DNA of 64,000 nucleotides from Streptomyces inusitatus (GCF_014651115.1 NZ_BMWG01000020.1:92994-156993), one strand, 5' to 3'. Positions 56,313 through 64,000 are shown, counted from the stretch's first letter. Translations and numbers: made by a program. The notes: generated by a model not told the origin, from the sequence alone.

Positions 56313-56942
56313 TCACCCTCCCCCGTCCGGGCGGTCACCGGCCCGGGCGAGTTCCGCCTTCAACGCGGTCAGCTGCATGTCGAGGGCGAACTCGAAGCGC
56401 TCGTCGAAGGTGCCCGCGGTGATGTGCGCGGCGGCCGCGCGCAGGGCCGGGAAGGCGGGGTCGTCGAAGGCCGGCGGAGGCGCGTTCGGGTCGGTTGACT
56501 CGGCCTGCTGTTCCTGCGTGATGCCGAGGATCAGATAGAACACGGTCCAGTTGGCCCAGGCCGCGGTCCGGGGCGGGAGGCCCGCGTCGAGGAGGGTTTG
56601 GATCATCGCGTCGGCGAACCGGTAGGTGTTGGTCTCCGTCGTGGAGAGTCCCGCGATCAGACGTGCCGCGTCGCGACGCGCCAGGATCGCGCTCCGGCAC
56701 CAGCGGGCGAGGGCGCGGAGGCGGGCCTCCCACTGGGTGGGGAGGGCCGTCACGTCCAGCCCTTCGAAGATCGCGTCCGACATGAGTATGAGCAGACGCT
56801 GTTTGCTCTCGACGTGCCAGCGAACGGTGTTGTGCCGAACGCCGATCTCGTCGGCGACGGCACGCATGGTCACCTTGTCCAGGCCCTGCTGGTCGAGTAC
56901 GGCGAGTGCCGCGTCGACGACGGCCGCGCGGCTGATGCTCAT
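56313..56942 (-). CDS. TetR family regulator of the PDR reductase operon
   Basis: TetR protein of about 209 residues. The HTH is VTMRAVADEIGVRHNTVRWH then VESKQRLLIL, and the C-terminal domain contains LLDAGLPPRTAAWANWTVFY, typical of TetR_C_1-like proteins. It is divergent from the reductase/PPOX operon; three copies of the perfect dyad TTGTCC-N3-GGACAA lie between them, one just upstream of this gene. The ATG at 56942 is preferred to a GTG at 56951. Its 3' end is 65 bp from the end of the previous TetR gene (convergent). Confidence 0.93.
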   Translation of the reverse strand: MSISRAAVVDAALAVLDQQGLDKVTMRAVADEIGVRHNTVRWHVESKQRLLILMSDAIFEGLDVTALPTQWEARLRALARWCRSAILARRDAARLIAGLSTTETNTYRFADAMIQTLLDAGLPPRTAAWANWTVFYLILGITQEQQAESTDPNAPPPAFDDPAFPALRAAAAHITAGTFDERFEFALDMQLTALKAELARAGDRPDGGG

Positions 56943-56966
56943 GGCGCCCACTTTCGATCAAGTCCC

Positions 56967-56981
56967 TTGTCCGCCGGACAA
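56967..56981. promoter_or_regulatory. TetR site 1, TTGTCC-N3-GGACAA
   Basis: Perfect 15-bp dyad TTGTCC-gcc-GGACAA, 24 bp upstream of the tetR ATG at 56942. Same arms and spacing as two sites near the divergent reductase gene. Position fits autoregulation. Confidence 0.88.
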
Positions 56982-57022
56982 TATACAGCCGCGCTCCGGT
57001 GTCATCCGGGCCGTCCGGCTTC

Positions 57023-57037
57023 TTGTCCATCGGACAA
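57023..57037. promoter_or_regulatory. TetR site 2, TTGTCC-N3-GGACAA
   Basis: Perfect dyad TTGTCC-atc-GGACAA, 58 bp before the reductase ATG at 57096. Together with site 3, whose centre is 25 bp away, it covers the reductase promoter region. Confidence 0.88.
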
Positions 57038-57047
57038 CGTCTCGCTA

Positions 57048-57062
57048 TTGTCCAATGGACAA
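57048..57062. promoter_or_regulatory. TetR site 3, TTGTCC-N3-GGACAA
   Basis: Perfect dyad TTGTCC-aat-GGACAA, 33 bp before the reductase ATG. The three identical arms with variable 3-bp centres give a clear consensus for the adjacent TetR. Confidence 0.88.
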
Positions 57063-57095
57063 GAATGGGATGTGTGCGGGGGAGAGGTGCGGGCG

Positions 57096-58034
57096 ATGGC
57101 CGAAACGCAGGTGGTCGTACGGCAGTTGCGCTGGGAGGCGACGGGAGTGGTCTCCGTCGTTTTCACCGCCCCCGACGGCGTCGAACTGCCGCCGTGGCGG
57201 CCGGGCGCGCATATTGAGCTCGCGCTGCCCACCGGGATCAGACGGCAGTACTCGCTGTGCGGGGACCCGCGGGACCGGTACCGCTACCGCATCGGCGTCC
57301 TGCGCGAGCGTACGAGCCGGGGCGGCTCCGAGTATGTGCACGCCTTCCTGCGCCCGGGACAGCGGGTACGGCTCCGCGGACCGCTGGACAACTTCGGTTT
57401 TGAACCGGCGAAGGCCTATCTGTTCATCGCGGGCGGCATCGGGATCACACCGATACTGCCGATGGTCGGACAGGCCGCCGCGTGGGGCGTCCCGTGGCGG
57501 CTCGCCTACGGCGGCCGCACCGCCGCCTCCATGGCCTTCCTCGACGAGCTGCGCGCCCACCCGGACAGGGTGTCGCTCCACCCCGGGGACCGGACGGGAC
57601 GCATCCCGCTGGACACCTGGCTCGACCGGCCGCGCCCCGGCACCGTCGTCTACGCCTGCGGCCCGGAGTCACTGCTGACGGCGGTCGAGTCCCGGGCCGC
57701 GCACTGGGGTCCGGGCGCGGTGCGCCTGGAGCGGTTCAGGCCGAGCGCCGGACCGGCCCGGCCCGACACCGAGGTGACCGTCGTGTGCGCGCGGTCGAAC
57801 CGCACGGTGACCGTCCCGGCCGGCCGGAGCATCCTCGGCGCGCTGGAGGACGAGGGACTCCCGGTGACCGGTTCCTGCCGGGAGGGCGTCTGCGGCACCT
57901 GCGAGACCAGAGTCCTCGAAGGCGAACCCGACCACCGCGACGACATCCTCACCGCCGAGCAGCGCACCGCCGGCGACCGCATGTACCTCTGTGTGTCCCG
58001 GGCCCGGAGCCAACGCCTCGTCCTCAATGTGTAG
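57096..58034 (+). CDS. PDR/VanB-type oxidoreductase (FMN or FAD, NAD, [2Fe-2S])
   Basis: Reductase of 312 residues with the phthalate dioxygenase reductase/VanB layout. It has a flavin-binding barrel (GIRRQYSLCGDPRDRYRYRI), an NAD-binding domain (AYLFIAGGIGITPILPMVGQ), and a C-terminal plant-type [2Fe-2S] domain (SCREGVCGTCETRVLEGEPD, with the last Cys in MYLCVSR). Such reductases pass electrons to a Rieske oxygenase or P450; none is encoded next to it. The ATG at 57096 is preceded by GGGGGAGAGG. It forms an operon with the PPOX flavoprotein gene 40 bp downstream and is controlled by three TetR sites. Confidence 0.94.
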   Translation: MAETQVVVRQLRWEATGVVSVVFTAPDGVELPPWRPGAHIELALPTGIRRQYSLCGDPRDRYRYRIGVLRERTSRGGSEYVHAFLRPGQRVRLRGPLDNFGFEPAKAYLFIAGGIGITPILPMVGQAAAWGVPWRLAYGGRTAASMAFLDELRAHPDRVSLHPGDRTGRIPLDTWLDRPRPGTVVYACGPESLLTAVESRAAHWGPGAVRLERFRPSAGPARPDTEVTVVCARSNRTVTVPAGRSILGALEDEGLPVTGSCREGVCGTCETRVLEGEPDHRDDILTAEQRTAGDRMYLCVSRARSQRLVLNV

Positions 58035-58074
58035 ACACCCACACCCGGCACCGCCCCACCCCTGAGGAGGCACG

Positions 58075-58770
58075 ATGAGCCGCCACGACGACACCCCGGG
58101 CGCGCCGGCCGCGCGCACCGCCGCCGACGACTACGGACCGATCCCCATGGACCGGGTACGGGAGATCATCGGACACCCGGCCCCCTTCATCGCCGACAAG
58201 AAGGAGGCCCACCTCGGCGAGTTCATCACCCGCTTCATCGCCCACAGCACATTCTTCTGCCTCGCCACCTCGGACGACGCCGGACACCTCGACATCAGCC
58301 CCAAGGGCGACCCGCCGGGATCCGTGCGGGTGCTCGACCCGTGGACCCTCGCCATCCCGGACCGCCCCGGCAACAAGCTCGCCGACACCTTCGAGAACCT
58401 CACCCGCAACCCGGCGGTGGGACTGGTGTTCCTCGTCCCCGGACTGCGGGAGGTGGTGCGCGTGAACGGGGACGCGTTCGTCTCCGACGATCCCGACCTG
58501 CTGACCATGCTCACCGCCGACGGAAAACCCGCCGTCCTCGCGATCGTCGTACGCGTGCGTGAGGTGTTCTCCCAGTGCGGCAAGGCGGTGATCCGCTCGA
58601 AACTCTGGGAGGGGGACCAACGCGGCCTCGCCGACGCCGTCGTACTGGGCGGAGATTTCTACACGATGCACGTCGCCGAGAACGCCGGGAAGATGGCGGA
58701 CAATCTCGGCGACAAACTCGGGCAGCTCACGGCGATCGCCGAGCACCAGTACCAACACGGCCTCTACTGA
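58075..58770 (+). CDS. PPOX-class FMN-dependent flavoprotein (MSMEG_1061-like)
   Basis: Flavoprotein of 231 residues of the pyridoxamine-phosphate-oxidase-like split-barrel group. Characteristic blocks are IADKKEAHLGEFITRFIAHS, FFCLATSDDAGHLDISPKGD, AIPDRPGNKLADTFENLTRN and the C-terminal SQCGKAVIRSKLW. The closest family known to me is the MSMEG_1061 type, often encoded beside ferredoxin reductases. The substrate is unknown; flavin-linked reduction of a xenobiotic is plausible in this TetR-controlled operon. The ATG at 58075 follows GAGGAGG. Confidence 0.92.
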   Translation: MSRHDDTPGAPAARTAADDYGPIPMDRVREIIGHPAPFIADKKEAHLGEFITRFIAHSTFFCLATSDDAGHLDISPKGDPPGSVRVLDPWTLAIPDRPGNKLADTFENLTRNPAVGLVFLVPGLREVVRVNGDAFVSDDPDLLTMLTADGKPAVLAIVVRVREVFSQCGKAVIRSKLWEGDQRGLADAVVLGGDFYTMHVAENAGKMADNLGDKLGQLTAIAEHQYQHGLY

Positions 58771-58793
58771 ACCGCGTCCGGTGGGACAAGGCG

Positions 58794-58850
58794 AGCGGTT
58801 CGCCGGAACCGGACGAGAGAGCGGTTCGCCGGAACCGGACGAGAGAGCGG
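58794..58850. repeat. 26-bp tandem repeat with internal palindrome
   Basis: Two perfect 26-bp copies (58794-58819 and 58820-58845) and the beginning of a third. Each unit contains the palindrome CGGTTC-GCCG-GAACCG, which can form a hairpin. The array lies between convergent genes (PPOX stop at 58770, DeoR stop at 58877). It may act as a double-hairpin bidirectional terminator; the perfect copy suggests recent duplication. Confidence 0.8.
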
Positions 58851-58876
58851 GCGGACCGATGAGAGTGAAAGCCCCT

Positions 58877-59638
58877 TCACACCCGGATGACCTGAGGGCC
58901 CAGCAACGCGTAGCGCTGGGCCTCCGCCGAGGGCAGAGCGGTATCGGTGACGATGGCCTCGAACTGGGAGGGTTCGGCGAAACGGCAGAAGCTCACCGAG
59001 CCGAACTTCGTGTGGATACCGATGAGGACATGGCGTCTGGACGACCTGATGGCCTGCGCCTTCACCTCCCCGACCGCCGGGTCCGGGGTGGTCAGCCCGT
59101 ACTCGCGCGAGATGCCGTTGGCGCCGATGTAGGCGAGGTCGATCACGAATTCGCGGAGCATTCCCGTCGCCCAGTGGTCGACCGTGGCCATCGTGCCCCC
59201 GCGCACTCGCCCGCCGAGGAGAATCACCTGCGCGGTCTTCCGGCCGGCCATGCGGCACGCGGTGGCGAGCGACGCGGTGATGACCGTCAGCGGGCGGTTC
59301 TCGGGCAGTGCCTCGGCGATCAGCTGGGGAGTGAAGCCCTCGTCGATGAAGACCGTCTCGGCCTCCCCGAGCAGATCGGCCGCCGCCGCCGCTATCCGTG
59401 TCTTCTGCGGTACGTAGCGACGGGCGCGCGCGGCGAGCGTCGTCTCGTATCCGGCGCTCTCCACCGGATGGGCGCCGCCCTGTACCCGGCGGACCAGCCC
59501 GAGTTCCTCCAAGGCCCGCAGATCGCGCCGCACCGTCTCCTGGGACACGGCCAGCGTGTGGGCGATCGCGGTGACGGTGACCATGCCGTCGCGCCGGGCG
59601 ACGGAGAGGATCTCATGCCTGCGGTCGTCCGCGTCCAC
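58877..59638 (-). CDS. DeoR/GlpR family regulator (divergent paralogue 1)
   Basis: DeoR/GlpR-type repressor of 253 residues with an N-terminal winged helix (VTVTAIAHTLAVSQETVRRD, then LRALEELGLVRRVQGGAHPV) and a C-terminal sugar-phosphate sensor (VFIDEGFTPQLIAEALPE, ANGISREYGLTTPD). The GTG at 59638 is chosen because VDADDRRHEIL then aligns exactly with MQAEERRLSIL of the divergent paralogue, giving both proteins 253 residues; an ATG at 59686 would add 16 residues. Position 75 of such domains senses phosphorylated sugars. The role is probably repression of sugar or polyol uptake genes. Confidence 0.92.
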   Translation of the reverse strand: MDADDRRHEILSVARRDGMVTVTAIAHTLAVSQETVRRDLRALEELGLVRRVQGGAHPVESAGYETTLAARARRYVPQKTRIAAAAADLLGEAETVFIDEGFTPQLIAEALPENRPLTVITASLATACRMAGRKTAQVILLGGRVRGGTMATVDHWATGMLREFVIDLAYIGANGISREYGLTTPDPAVGEVKAQAIRSSRRHVLIGIHTKFGSVSFCRFAEPSQFEAIVTDTALPSAEAQRYALLGPQVIRV

Positions 59639-60020
59639 GGTCCACGCCCCGTCTTCTCCGCCGGAGCGCGGCTCCGGCAGTGCCATCCGATCGGCCCATT
59701 CTCGGTGGCCCGAGGGGCGTTGGCCACAAGGGAACGGGCCACGCGCCCGGACACCGGCGAATCGTTTCACGCGATGCCGTCGTTCGGCCGCGCCTCTCGC
59801 CAAACGGGCGGCGTCCGGGCTCCCACGGCACTCCCGCGGGCGGCCGAACACGATCGGCCGCCCAGCGCTGATCCGTTGACCAGCGATTCCCGAGGCGCGA
59901 GACGGGCACAAGCGGGCATCATCGCCCTCGCCGATCGCCTGGTCGCAGGGTGGTGGAGGGAGATAGAAACACTCCAGGGGCCCGAACGGGCACCGGCCCC
60001 ACCGATCGGGAGGCGGCGAA
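59639..60020. promoter_or_regulatory. divergent promoter region of the two DeoR genes
   Basis: The 382-bp gap between the divergent DeoR paralogues contains the perfect inverted repeat GGGCGGCCG (59838-59846) and CGGCCGCCC (59855-59863) with an 8-bp spacer near its centre. No gene is convincing here. The central dyad is a candidate site for one or both regulators; DeoR operators are often long and imperfect, so weaker copies may exist. Confidence 0.5.
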
Positions 60021-60782
60021 ATGCAGGCGGAGGAACGACGTCTGAGCATCCTGAACGCTGCCCGAAGCGCGGGCACGGTCGCCGTCACGGACCTGGCGTG
60101 GCGCTTCAAAGTGGCGAAGGAGACGGTCCGCCGCGACCTGGCCCTCCTGGAGAAGGAGGGGCTGATCCGCCGCACGCACGGCGGGGCGCGCCCCGTGGAG
60201 AGCACCAGGTTCATGGCGTCCCCGCCGCCCTCCGTCGCCCCGCACACACCGGCCCGGGCCAGGATCGCGACCGCCGCCGTCGGACTGCTCGGGGAGGCCG
60301 GGACCGTCTTCGTCGACGAGGGACTCACCGGCCAGCTCATCGCGCGGGCGCTCCCCAGGGACCGGGACCTCACCGTCGTCACCGCTTCCCTGGCGGCGGC
60401 GCACGCGCTCGGCGACGCCGGGAGGATCACCGTGCTGCTGCTCGGAGGCCAGGTCCGTCACACCACCCTGGCCACGGGGGGCCGGGAGGCCGTCCGGATG
60501 CTCAGGGGTTTCGTCACGGATCTCGCCTACCTCAGTGCCGACGGCGTCTCCCGCGACCGTGGACTGACCGTCTCCGACCCGGCGGTCGCGGCACTCAAGA
60601 CCCAGGTGGTGAGGGGATCCAGACGCAGGGTCCTCACCGTGGCCCACCTGGCGTTCGGCGGCCTCGGCCCGTGCCGCTTCGCAGGCGTCCACGACATGGA
60701 GGCGATCGTGACCACGGCCGGTCTGCCACCGGTCGAAGCACAGCGCTACGCACTGCTCGGCCCCCGGGTTCTCTCCGTGTGA
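60021..60782 (+). CDS. DeoR/GlpR family regulator (divergent paralogue 2)
   Basis: DeoR/GlpR-type repressor of 253 residues. The winged helix VAVTDLAWRFKVAKETVRRD and LALLEKEGLIRRTHGGARPV is followed by the sensor domain with TVFVDEGLTGQLIARALPRD and SADGVSRDRGLTVSDP. It is clearly related to the divergent DeoR, and the two differ most in the linker after the HTH. It directly precedes, on the same strand, the ABC transporter operon, so it is the better candidate for local control. The ATG at 60021 follows a GGGAGG box. Confidence 0.93.
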   Translation: MQAEERRLSILNAARSAGTVAVTDLAWRFKVAKETVRRDLALLEKEGLIRRTHGGARPVESTRFMASPPPSVAPHTPARARIATAAVGLLGEAGTVFVDEGLTGQLIARALPRDRDLTVVTASLAAAHALGDAGRITVLLLGGQVRHTTLATGGREAVRMLRGFVTDLAYLSADGVSRDRGLTVSDPAVAALKTQVVRGSRRRVLTVAHLAFGGLGPCRFAGVHDMEAIVTTAGLPPVEAQRYALLGPRVLSV

Positions 60783-60870
60783 GTGAACCACCACCGGCAC
60801 CGCCCCGTTCATCCCTGCGTGAGTCAACCGTGGACCAGCCAAGAGCCGACCGTGAGACACAGGTGATTCA
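60783..60870. promoter_or_regulatory. GTGANNCA repeats before the ABC transporter
   Basis: Four direct copies of GTGANNCA occur between the DeoR gene and the binding-protein gene: GTGAACCA (60783), GTGAGTCA (60819), GTGAGACA (60852) and GTGATTCA (60863). The spacing is irregular. They may be half-sites of the DeoR operator, but 4-6 fixed bases in 90 bp is weak evidence. Confidence 0.35.
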
Positions 60871-60908
60871 CCGCCAGACCGGCACTACCCCCGCAGCCAG
60901 GAGGTGTC

Positions 60909-62264
60909 ATGCCCACCAAGCGCCACCGACATTTCATGATGTGCATCGGTACGGCCACGGCCATGGCGGTCCTGCTCGGCGGCTGCGCCGGAGCGGGCGG
61001 CGGCTCGTCGGGGCCCAACACCCTCAACGTCCTCATGGTCAACAACCCCCAGATGACCGACTTGCAGAAGCTCACCGCGGACCACTTCACCCGCGAGACC
61101 GGCATCAAGGTCAACTTCACCGTCCTGCCGGAGAACGACGTACGGGACAAGATCAGCCAGGACTTCGCCAACCAGGCCGCCCAGTACGACATAGCCACCA
61201 TCAGCAACTACGAAGTCCCCATCTACGCGAGGAACCAGTGGCTGCGCCCGCTGGACGACTACGTCGCCAAGGACACCCCCTTCGACCAGAAGGACATCCT
61301 CCAGCCGCTGACCGCCTCGCTCACCGCCGAGGACGGCAAGCTCTACGCCGAGCCCTTCTACGGCGAGTCCTCCTTCCTCATGTACCGCGAGGACGTCTTC
61401 GCAGAGAAGGGCCTGACCATGCCGGCGCGGCCGACCTGGCGTCAGGTGGCCGCCCTCGCGGCCGAGGTGAGCGGCGCCCGCGGCGGGATGAAGGGCATCT
61501 GTCTGCGCGGGCTCCCCGGCTGGGGCGAGGTCGTCGCACCGCTCACCACCGTCGTCAACACCATGGGCGGGACCTGGTTCGACAAGGACTGGAAGGCCCG
61601 TCTCACCTCCCCGGAGTTCACCCGGGCGACCGAGTTCTACGTCGATCTGGTCCGCGAGCACGGACCGGCCGGAGCCGCCCAGTCCGGCTACGCGGAGTGC
61701 CTCAACAACTTCGTCCAGGGCAGGACCGCCATGTGGTACGACGCCACGGCCGCCGCGGGCTCCCTGGAGGCCGCGGACTCCCCGGTGAGAGGGAAGGTCG
61801 GCTACGTCCGGGCCCCCGTCGACCGGACGACCGCCTCCGGCTGGCTCTACACCTGGGCCTGGGGCATGCAGAAAGCCTCCCGAAACCCCGGCAACGCCTG
61901 GAGATTCATCTCCTGGGCGTCCAGCCGGCGCTACGAGGAACTGGTCGGCACCGAGATCGGCTGGGCCGACGTACCCGCCGGAAAACGGCTCTCCACCTAC
62001 CGCAACCCCGCGTACCTCAAGGACGCCGCCGCCTTCGCGTCCGTCACCCGGAGCGCCCTCGAAAGCGCGGACCCCGGGAATCCCGGCACCCAGCCCCGGC
62101 CTGCCCCCGGCATCCAGTTCGTCGGAATACCGGAGTTCACCGATCTCGGCACCAGGGTCTCGCGGGAGATCAGCGCCGCCATAGCGGGCCGTCAGTCGGT
62201 CGCCGAGGCCCTGCGCACCTCCCAGGCACTGGCCGAGCGGGTCGCCGAGGAGTACCGGAAGTGA
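60909..62264 (+). CDS. ABC transporter substrate-binding lipoprotein (polyol/sugar type)
   Basis: Extracellular solute-binding lipoprotein of 451 residues, signal peptide with lipobox LLGGC (Cys26). Family-1 SBP blocks include KLTADHFTRETGIKVNFTVL, LYAEPFYGESSFLMYREDVF and the ligand-side WLYTWAWGMQKASRNPGNAW. The organisation resembles the sorbitol/mannitol (SmoE/MtlE) and trehalose-type carriers: Tyr/Trp-rich pocket and two permeases next. The ATG at 60909 follows an AGGAGG box. It overlaps the first permease as GTGA. The ATPase (MsiK-type) is probably encoded elsewhere or beyond the window. Confidence 0.94.
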   Translation: MPTKRHRHFMMCIGTATAMAVLLGGCAGAGGGSSGPNTLNVLMVNNPQMTDLQKLTADHFTRETGIKVNFTVLPENDVRDKISQDFANQAAQYDIATISNYEVPIYARNQWLRPLDDYVAKDTPFDQKDILQPLTASLTAEDGKLYAEPFYGESSFLMYREDVFAEKGLTMPARPTWRQVAALAAEVSGARGGMKGICLRGLPGWGEVVAPLTTVVNTMGGTWFDKDWKARLTSPEFTRATEFYVDLVREHGPAGAAQSGYAECLNNFVQGRTAMWYDATAAAGSLEAADSPVRGKVGYVRAPVDRTTASGWLYTWAWGMQKASRNPGNAWRFISWASSRRYEELVGTEIGWADVPAGKRLSTYRNPAYLKDAAAFASVTRSALESADPGNPGTQPRPAPGIQFVGIPEFTDLGTRVSREISAAIAGRQSVAEALRTSQALAERVAEEYRK

Positions 62265-63241
62265 CCACCCCGGCGAAAGCCTCCCCGAGAGCGGCCACCG
62301 GACCGCCCGGACCCCGGCGGTCCGCGGCGAACGGCGCGCGCGTCTGGGCCACCAGGGCCCCGCTGCTGCCCGCCCTGGTCTTCCTGATCGCGGTCACCCA
62401 ACTGCCCTTCGTGGCCACCCTGGTGATCTCACTCCTCGACTGGAACGCCCTGGCCCCCGGCGAGCGGCACTTCGCCTGGTTCGCCAACTACGCCACGGTC
62501 GCGCGCGACCCCGCCCTGCGGGAATCCGTCCTCACCACCGCCCTGCTCACCGCGACCGTGGTGATCGTCAGCGTGGTCCTCGGGCTGCTCCTCGCCCTGC
62601 TCCTCGACCGCGCCTTCTTCGGTCGGGGCCTGGTGCGCACACTCCTCATCACCCCGTTCCTGCTCGTCCCCGTCTCCGCCGCGCTGCTGTGGAAGCACGC
62701 TCTCTACAACCCGGAGTACGGACTGTTCAACGGCGCCTGGACCTGGGTCACCGGCCTCTTCGGCGACACCTCTCCCGCCCGTACGGACTGGATCTCCACC
62801 ATGCCGCTGATCGCGGTGGAGGCGTCCCTGATCTGGCAGTGGACCCCCTTCATGATGCTGATCCTGCTCGCCGGGCTCCAGAGCCGGCCCGCCGAGACGA
62901 TGGAGGCGGCCCGGCTCGACGGGGCGAACTCCTGGCAGACGTTCCGCCATCTGACCCTGCCGCATCTGCGGCGCTATCTCGAACTCGGCGTCCTGCTCGG
63001 CTCGATCCACATCGTCCAGAACTTCGACGCGGTCTTCACCCTCACCTCCGGGGGCCTCGGCACCGCGAACCTCCCCTACACCGTCTACCAGACCTTCTAC
63101 CAGGCACATGAGTACGGACTGGCCTCCGCCGCCGGAGTCCTCGTCGTGATCGGCACGATCGTGATCGCGACCTTCGCGCTGCGAGCGGTCTCGTCCCTCT
63201 TCCACGAGACGCCCACGGGGAAGGAGACGAAGCCCTCATGA
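62261..63241 (+). CDS. ABC sugar/polyol transporter permease 1 (MalF/SmoF type)
   Basis: Permease of 326 residues with six predicted helices. The EAA loop reads ETMEAARLDGANSWQTFRHL, followed by TLPHL; the helix LVRTLLITPFLLVPVSAALLW and LIWQWTPFMMLILLAGL are typical of MalF-like subunits. The first 35 residues are cytoplasmic and rich in Ala/Pro. The GTG start overlaps the SBP stop (GTGA), and its stop overlaps the next permease start (ATGA), so the three are translationally coupled. Confidence 0.94.
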   Translation: MTTPAKASPRAATGPPGPRRSAANGARVWATRAPLLPALVFLIAVTQLPFVATLVISLLDWNALAPGERHFAWFANYATVARDPALRESVLTTALLTATVVIVSVVLGLLLALLLDRAFFGRGLVRTLLITPFLLVPVSAALLWKHALYNPEYGLFNGAWTWVTGLFGDTSPARTDWISTMPLIAVEASLIWQWTPFMMLILLAGLQSRPAETMEAARLDGANSWQTFRHLTLPHLRRYLELGVLLGSIHIVQNFDAVFTLTSGGLGTANLPYTVYQTFYQAHEYGLASAAGVLVVIGTIVIATFALRAVSSLFHETPTGKETKPS

Positions 63242-64000
63242 CCACGCCGACGGCCCGCACCCCTCGTACGCCTCCCACGGCACCGCCCCCGGCGCCGAAG
63301 CTGCCCGCCGCGCGCGGGCCCCGCCGCCGGGTCACCGCACTCGGCCTGCTGGCCTGGCTGACCGGACTCGTCTTCGCCTTCCCCGCCCTGTGGATGGTCC
63401 TCACCTCGCTGCGCTCCGAGACCGACGCCGCGACCAGCCCGCCGTCGCTCGGCGCACCTCTGACCCTGGACGGCTACCGCGCGTTCTTCGGCGGCGGGGC
63501 CAGCCCCTGGCCACCGCTGATCAACTCCGCCGGGGCGAGCCTCTTCGCCACTGTGCTCGTCCTGGTGCTGGCGCTTCCCGCGGCGTACGCGCTCTCCGTA
63601 CGGCCGGTCCGCCGGTGGACGGACGTCATGTTCTTCTTCCTGTCCACCAAGATGCTGCCCGTGGTGGCCGGACTGCTGCCGGTGTATCTGTTCGCCAAGG
63701 ACGCGGGCATGCTGGACAACATCTGGCTGCTGGTCCTCCTCTACACCTCGATGAATCTGCCGATCGCGGTCTGGATGCTTCAGTCCTTCCTGGCGGACGT
63801 GCCCGTCGCCATCATCGAGGCGGCCCGGGTGGACGGGGCGCGGACGCCGACCGTCCTCATCCGCGTCGTCGCTCCGATCGTCGGCCCCGGCATCGCGGCC
63901 ACCGCGCTGATCTGCTTCATCTTCAGCTGGAACGAACTGCTCTTCGCCCGGGTCCTCACCTCGGTGACGGCCCAGACGGCACCGGTGTTCCTCACCGGCT
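63238..64000 (+). CDS. ABC sugar/polyol transporter permease 2 (MalG/SmoG type), partial
   Basis: The ATG at 63238 overlaps the preceding stop as ATGA and the frame is open to the window end (254 codons). It carries the MalG-type N-terminus LLAWLTGLVFAFPALWMVLT followed by SLRSE, the block FFFLSTKMLPVVAGLLPVYL, and the EAA loop VAIIEAARVDGARTPTVLIR. The last helices begin with ATALICFIFSWNELLFARVL; only the last 20-30 residues should be missing. Confidence 0.93.
   Translation, partial: MTTPTARTPRTPPTAPPPAPKLPAARGPRRRVTALGLLAWLTGLVFAFPALWMVLTSLRSETDAATSPPSLGAPLTLDGYRAFFGGGASPWPPLINSAGASLFATVLVLVLALPAAYALSVRPVRRWTDVMFFFLSTKMLPVVAGLLPVYLFAKDAGMLDNIWLLVLLYTSMNLPIAVWMLQSFLADVPVAIIEAARVDGARTPTVLIRVVAPIVGPGIAATALICFIFSWNELLFARVLTSVTAQTAPVFLTG

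Noticed and set aside
58781..63241. A 1486-codon plus-strand frame spanning the DeoR genes and the binding protein
   Set aside because: The upstream thousand residues are low-complexity Arg/Pro/Gly shadow sequence; only the terminal permease (62261-63241) is real.
1..64000. tRNA, rRNA, riboswitch and CRISPR features
   Set aside because: No cloverleaf-like CCA-ended segments, rRNA signatures, recognisable riboswitch cores or regularly spaced repeats were seen by eye. A covariance-model scan would be needed to exclude small RNAs.

Overview
The window is chromosomal DNA of a high-GC actinomycete, almost certainly a Streptomyces. The evidence is the base composition, GTG and TTG starts, four-base stop/start overlaps, rare TTA codons confined mostly to regulators, and an abundance of TetR, AraC, LuxR-LAL, MocR, WYL and DeoR regulators. 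No rRNA, tRNA or CRISPR array was seen. The gene content is accessory and metabolic rather than core.

Layout. 0-5.6 kb: alpha/beta hydrolase, cytochrome P450, PlsC-like acyltransferase, SUKH-like and DUF2809 proteins, a YidD paralogue and a phosphotransferase. At 5.6-5.8 kb a 170-bp MITE-like element with CTAG flanks sits exactly at the stop codon of an epoxide-hydrolase-like gene. 6.8-12.8 kb: WYL regulator, second phosphotransferase, then a MocR regulator divergent from a class V aminotransferase and its MFS exporter. 12.9-14.8 kb: acetyltransferase, pirin and AhpD-like protein. 14.8-22.5 kb: a tripartite tricarboxylate transporter (tctCBA), a GntR regulator and prpD-prpB, which together look like uptake and catabolism of a tricarboxylate such as 2-methylcitrate.

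22.5-26.7 kb: gene debris (M23 peptidase fragment, a probably 5'-truncated ORF), a SpoIIE-type phosphatase, then a TPR protein preceded by a 19-codon micro-ORF with two intercistronic hairpins and an upstream 15-bp iteron array. 27-34 kb: a compact terpenoid cluster (methyltransferase, terpene synthase and P450 in one coupled operon; divergent FAD oxidoreductase; PucR-type regulator; TetR). 34-40 kb: a Tat-exported PaoABC-like molybdo-flavoprotein aldehyde oxidoreductase with its XdhC/PaoD maturation factor and a TetR. 40-44 kb: YoaK/DUF1275, DoxX, isochorismatase-like hydrolase and YtcJ-like amidohydrolase.

44-52 kb: a complete LAL regulator divergent from a paralogue lacking the ATPase module, followed by two tandem AraC paralogues. 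52-59 kb: three self-contained regulator/enzyme pairs with clear operators: MarR with an isochorismatase-like hydrolase, TetR with an FAD monooxygenase, TetR with a PDR/VanB reductase plus a PPOX flavoprotein. 59-64 kb: two divergent DeoR/GlpR paralogues and a polyol/sugar ABC transporter whose second permease runs off the end.

Five genes (DUF2809, GntR, SpoIIE phosphatase, PucR, first AraC) contain an in-frame TTA codon, which links several of these modules to bldA and developmental control.
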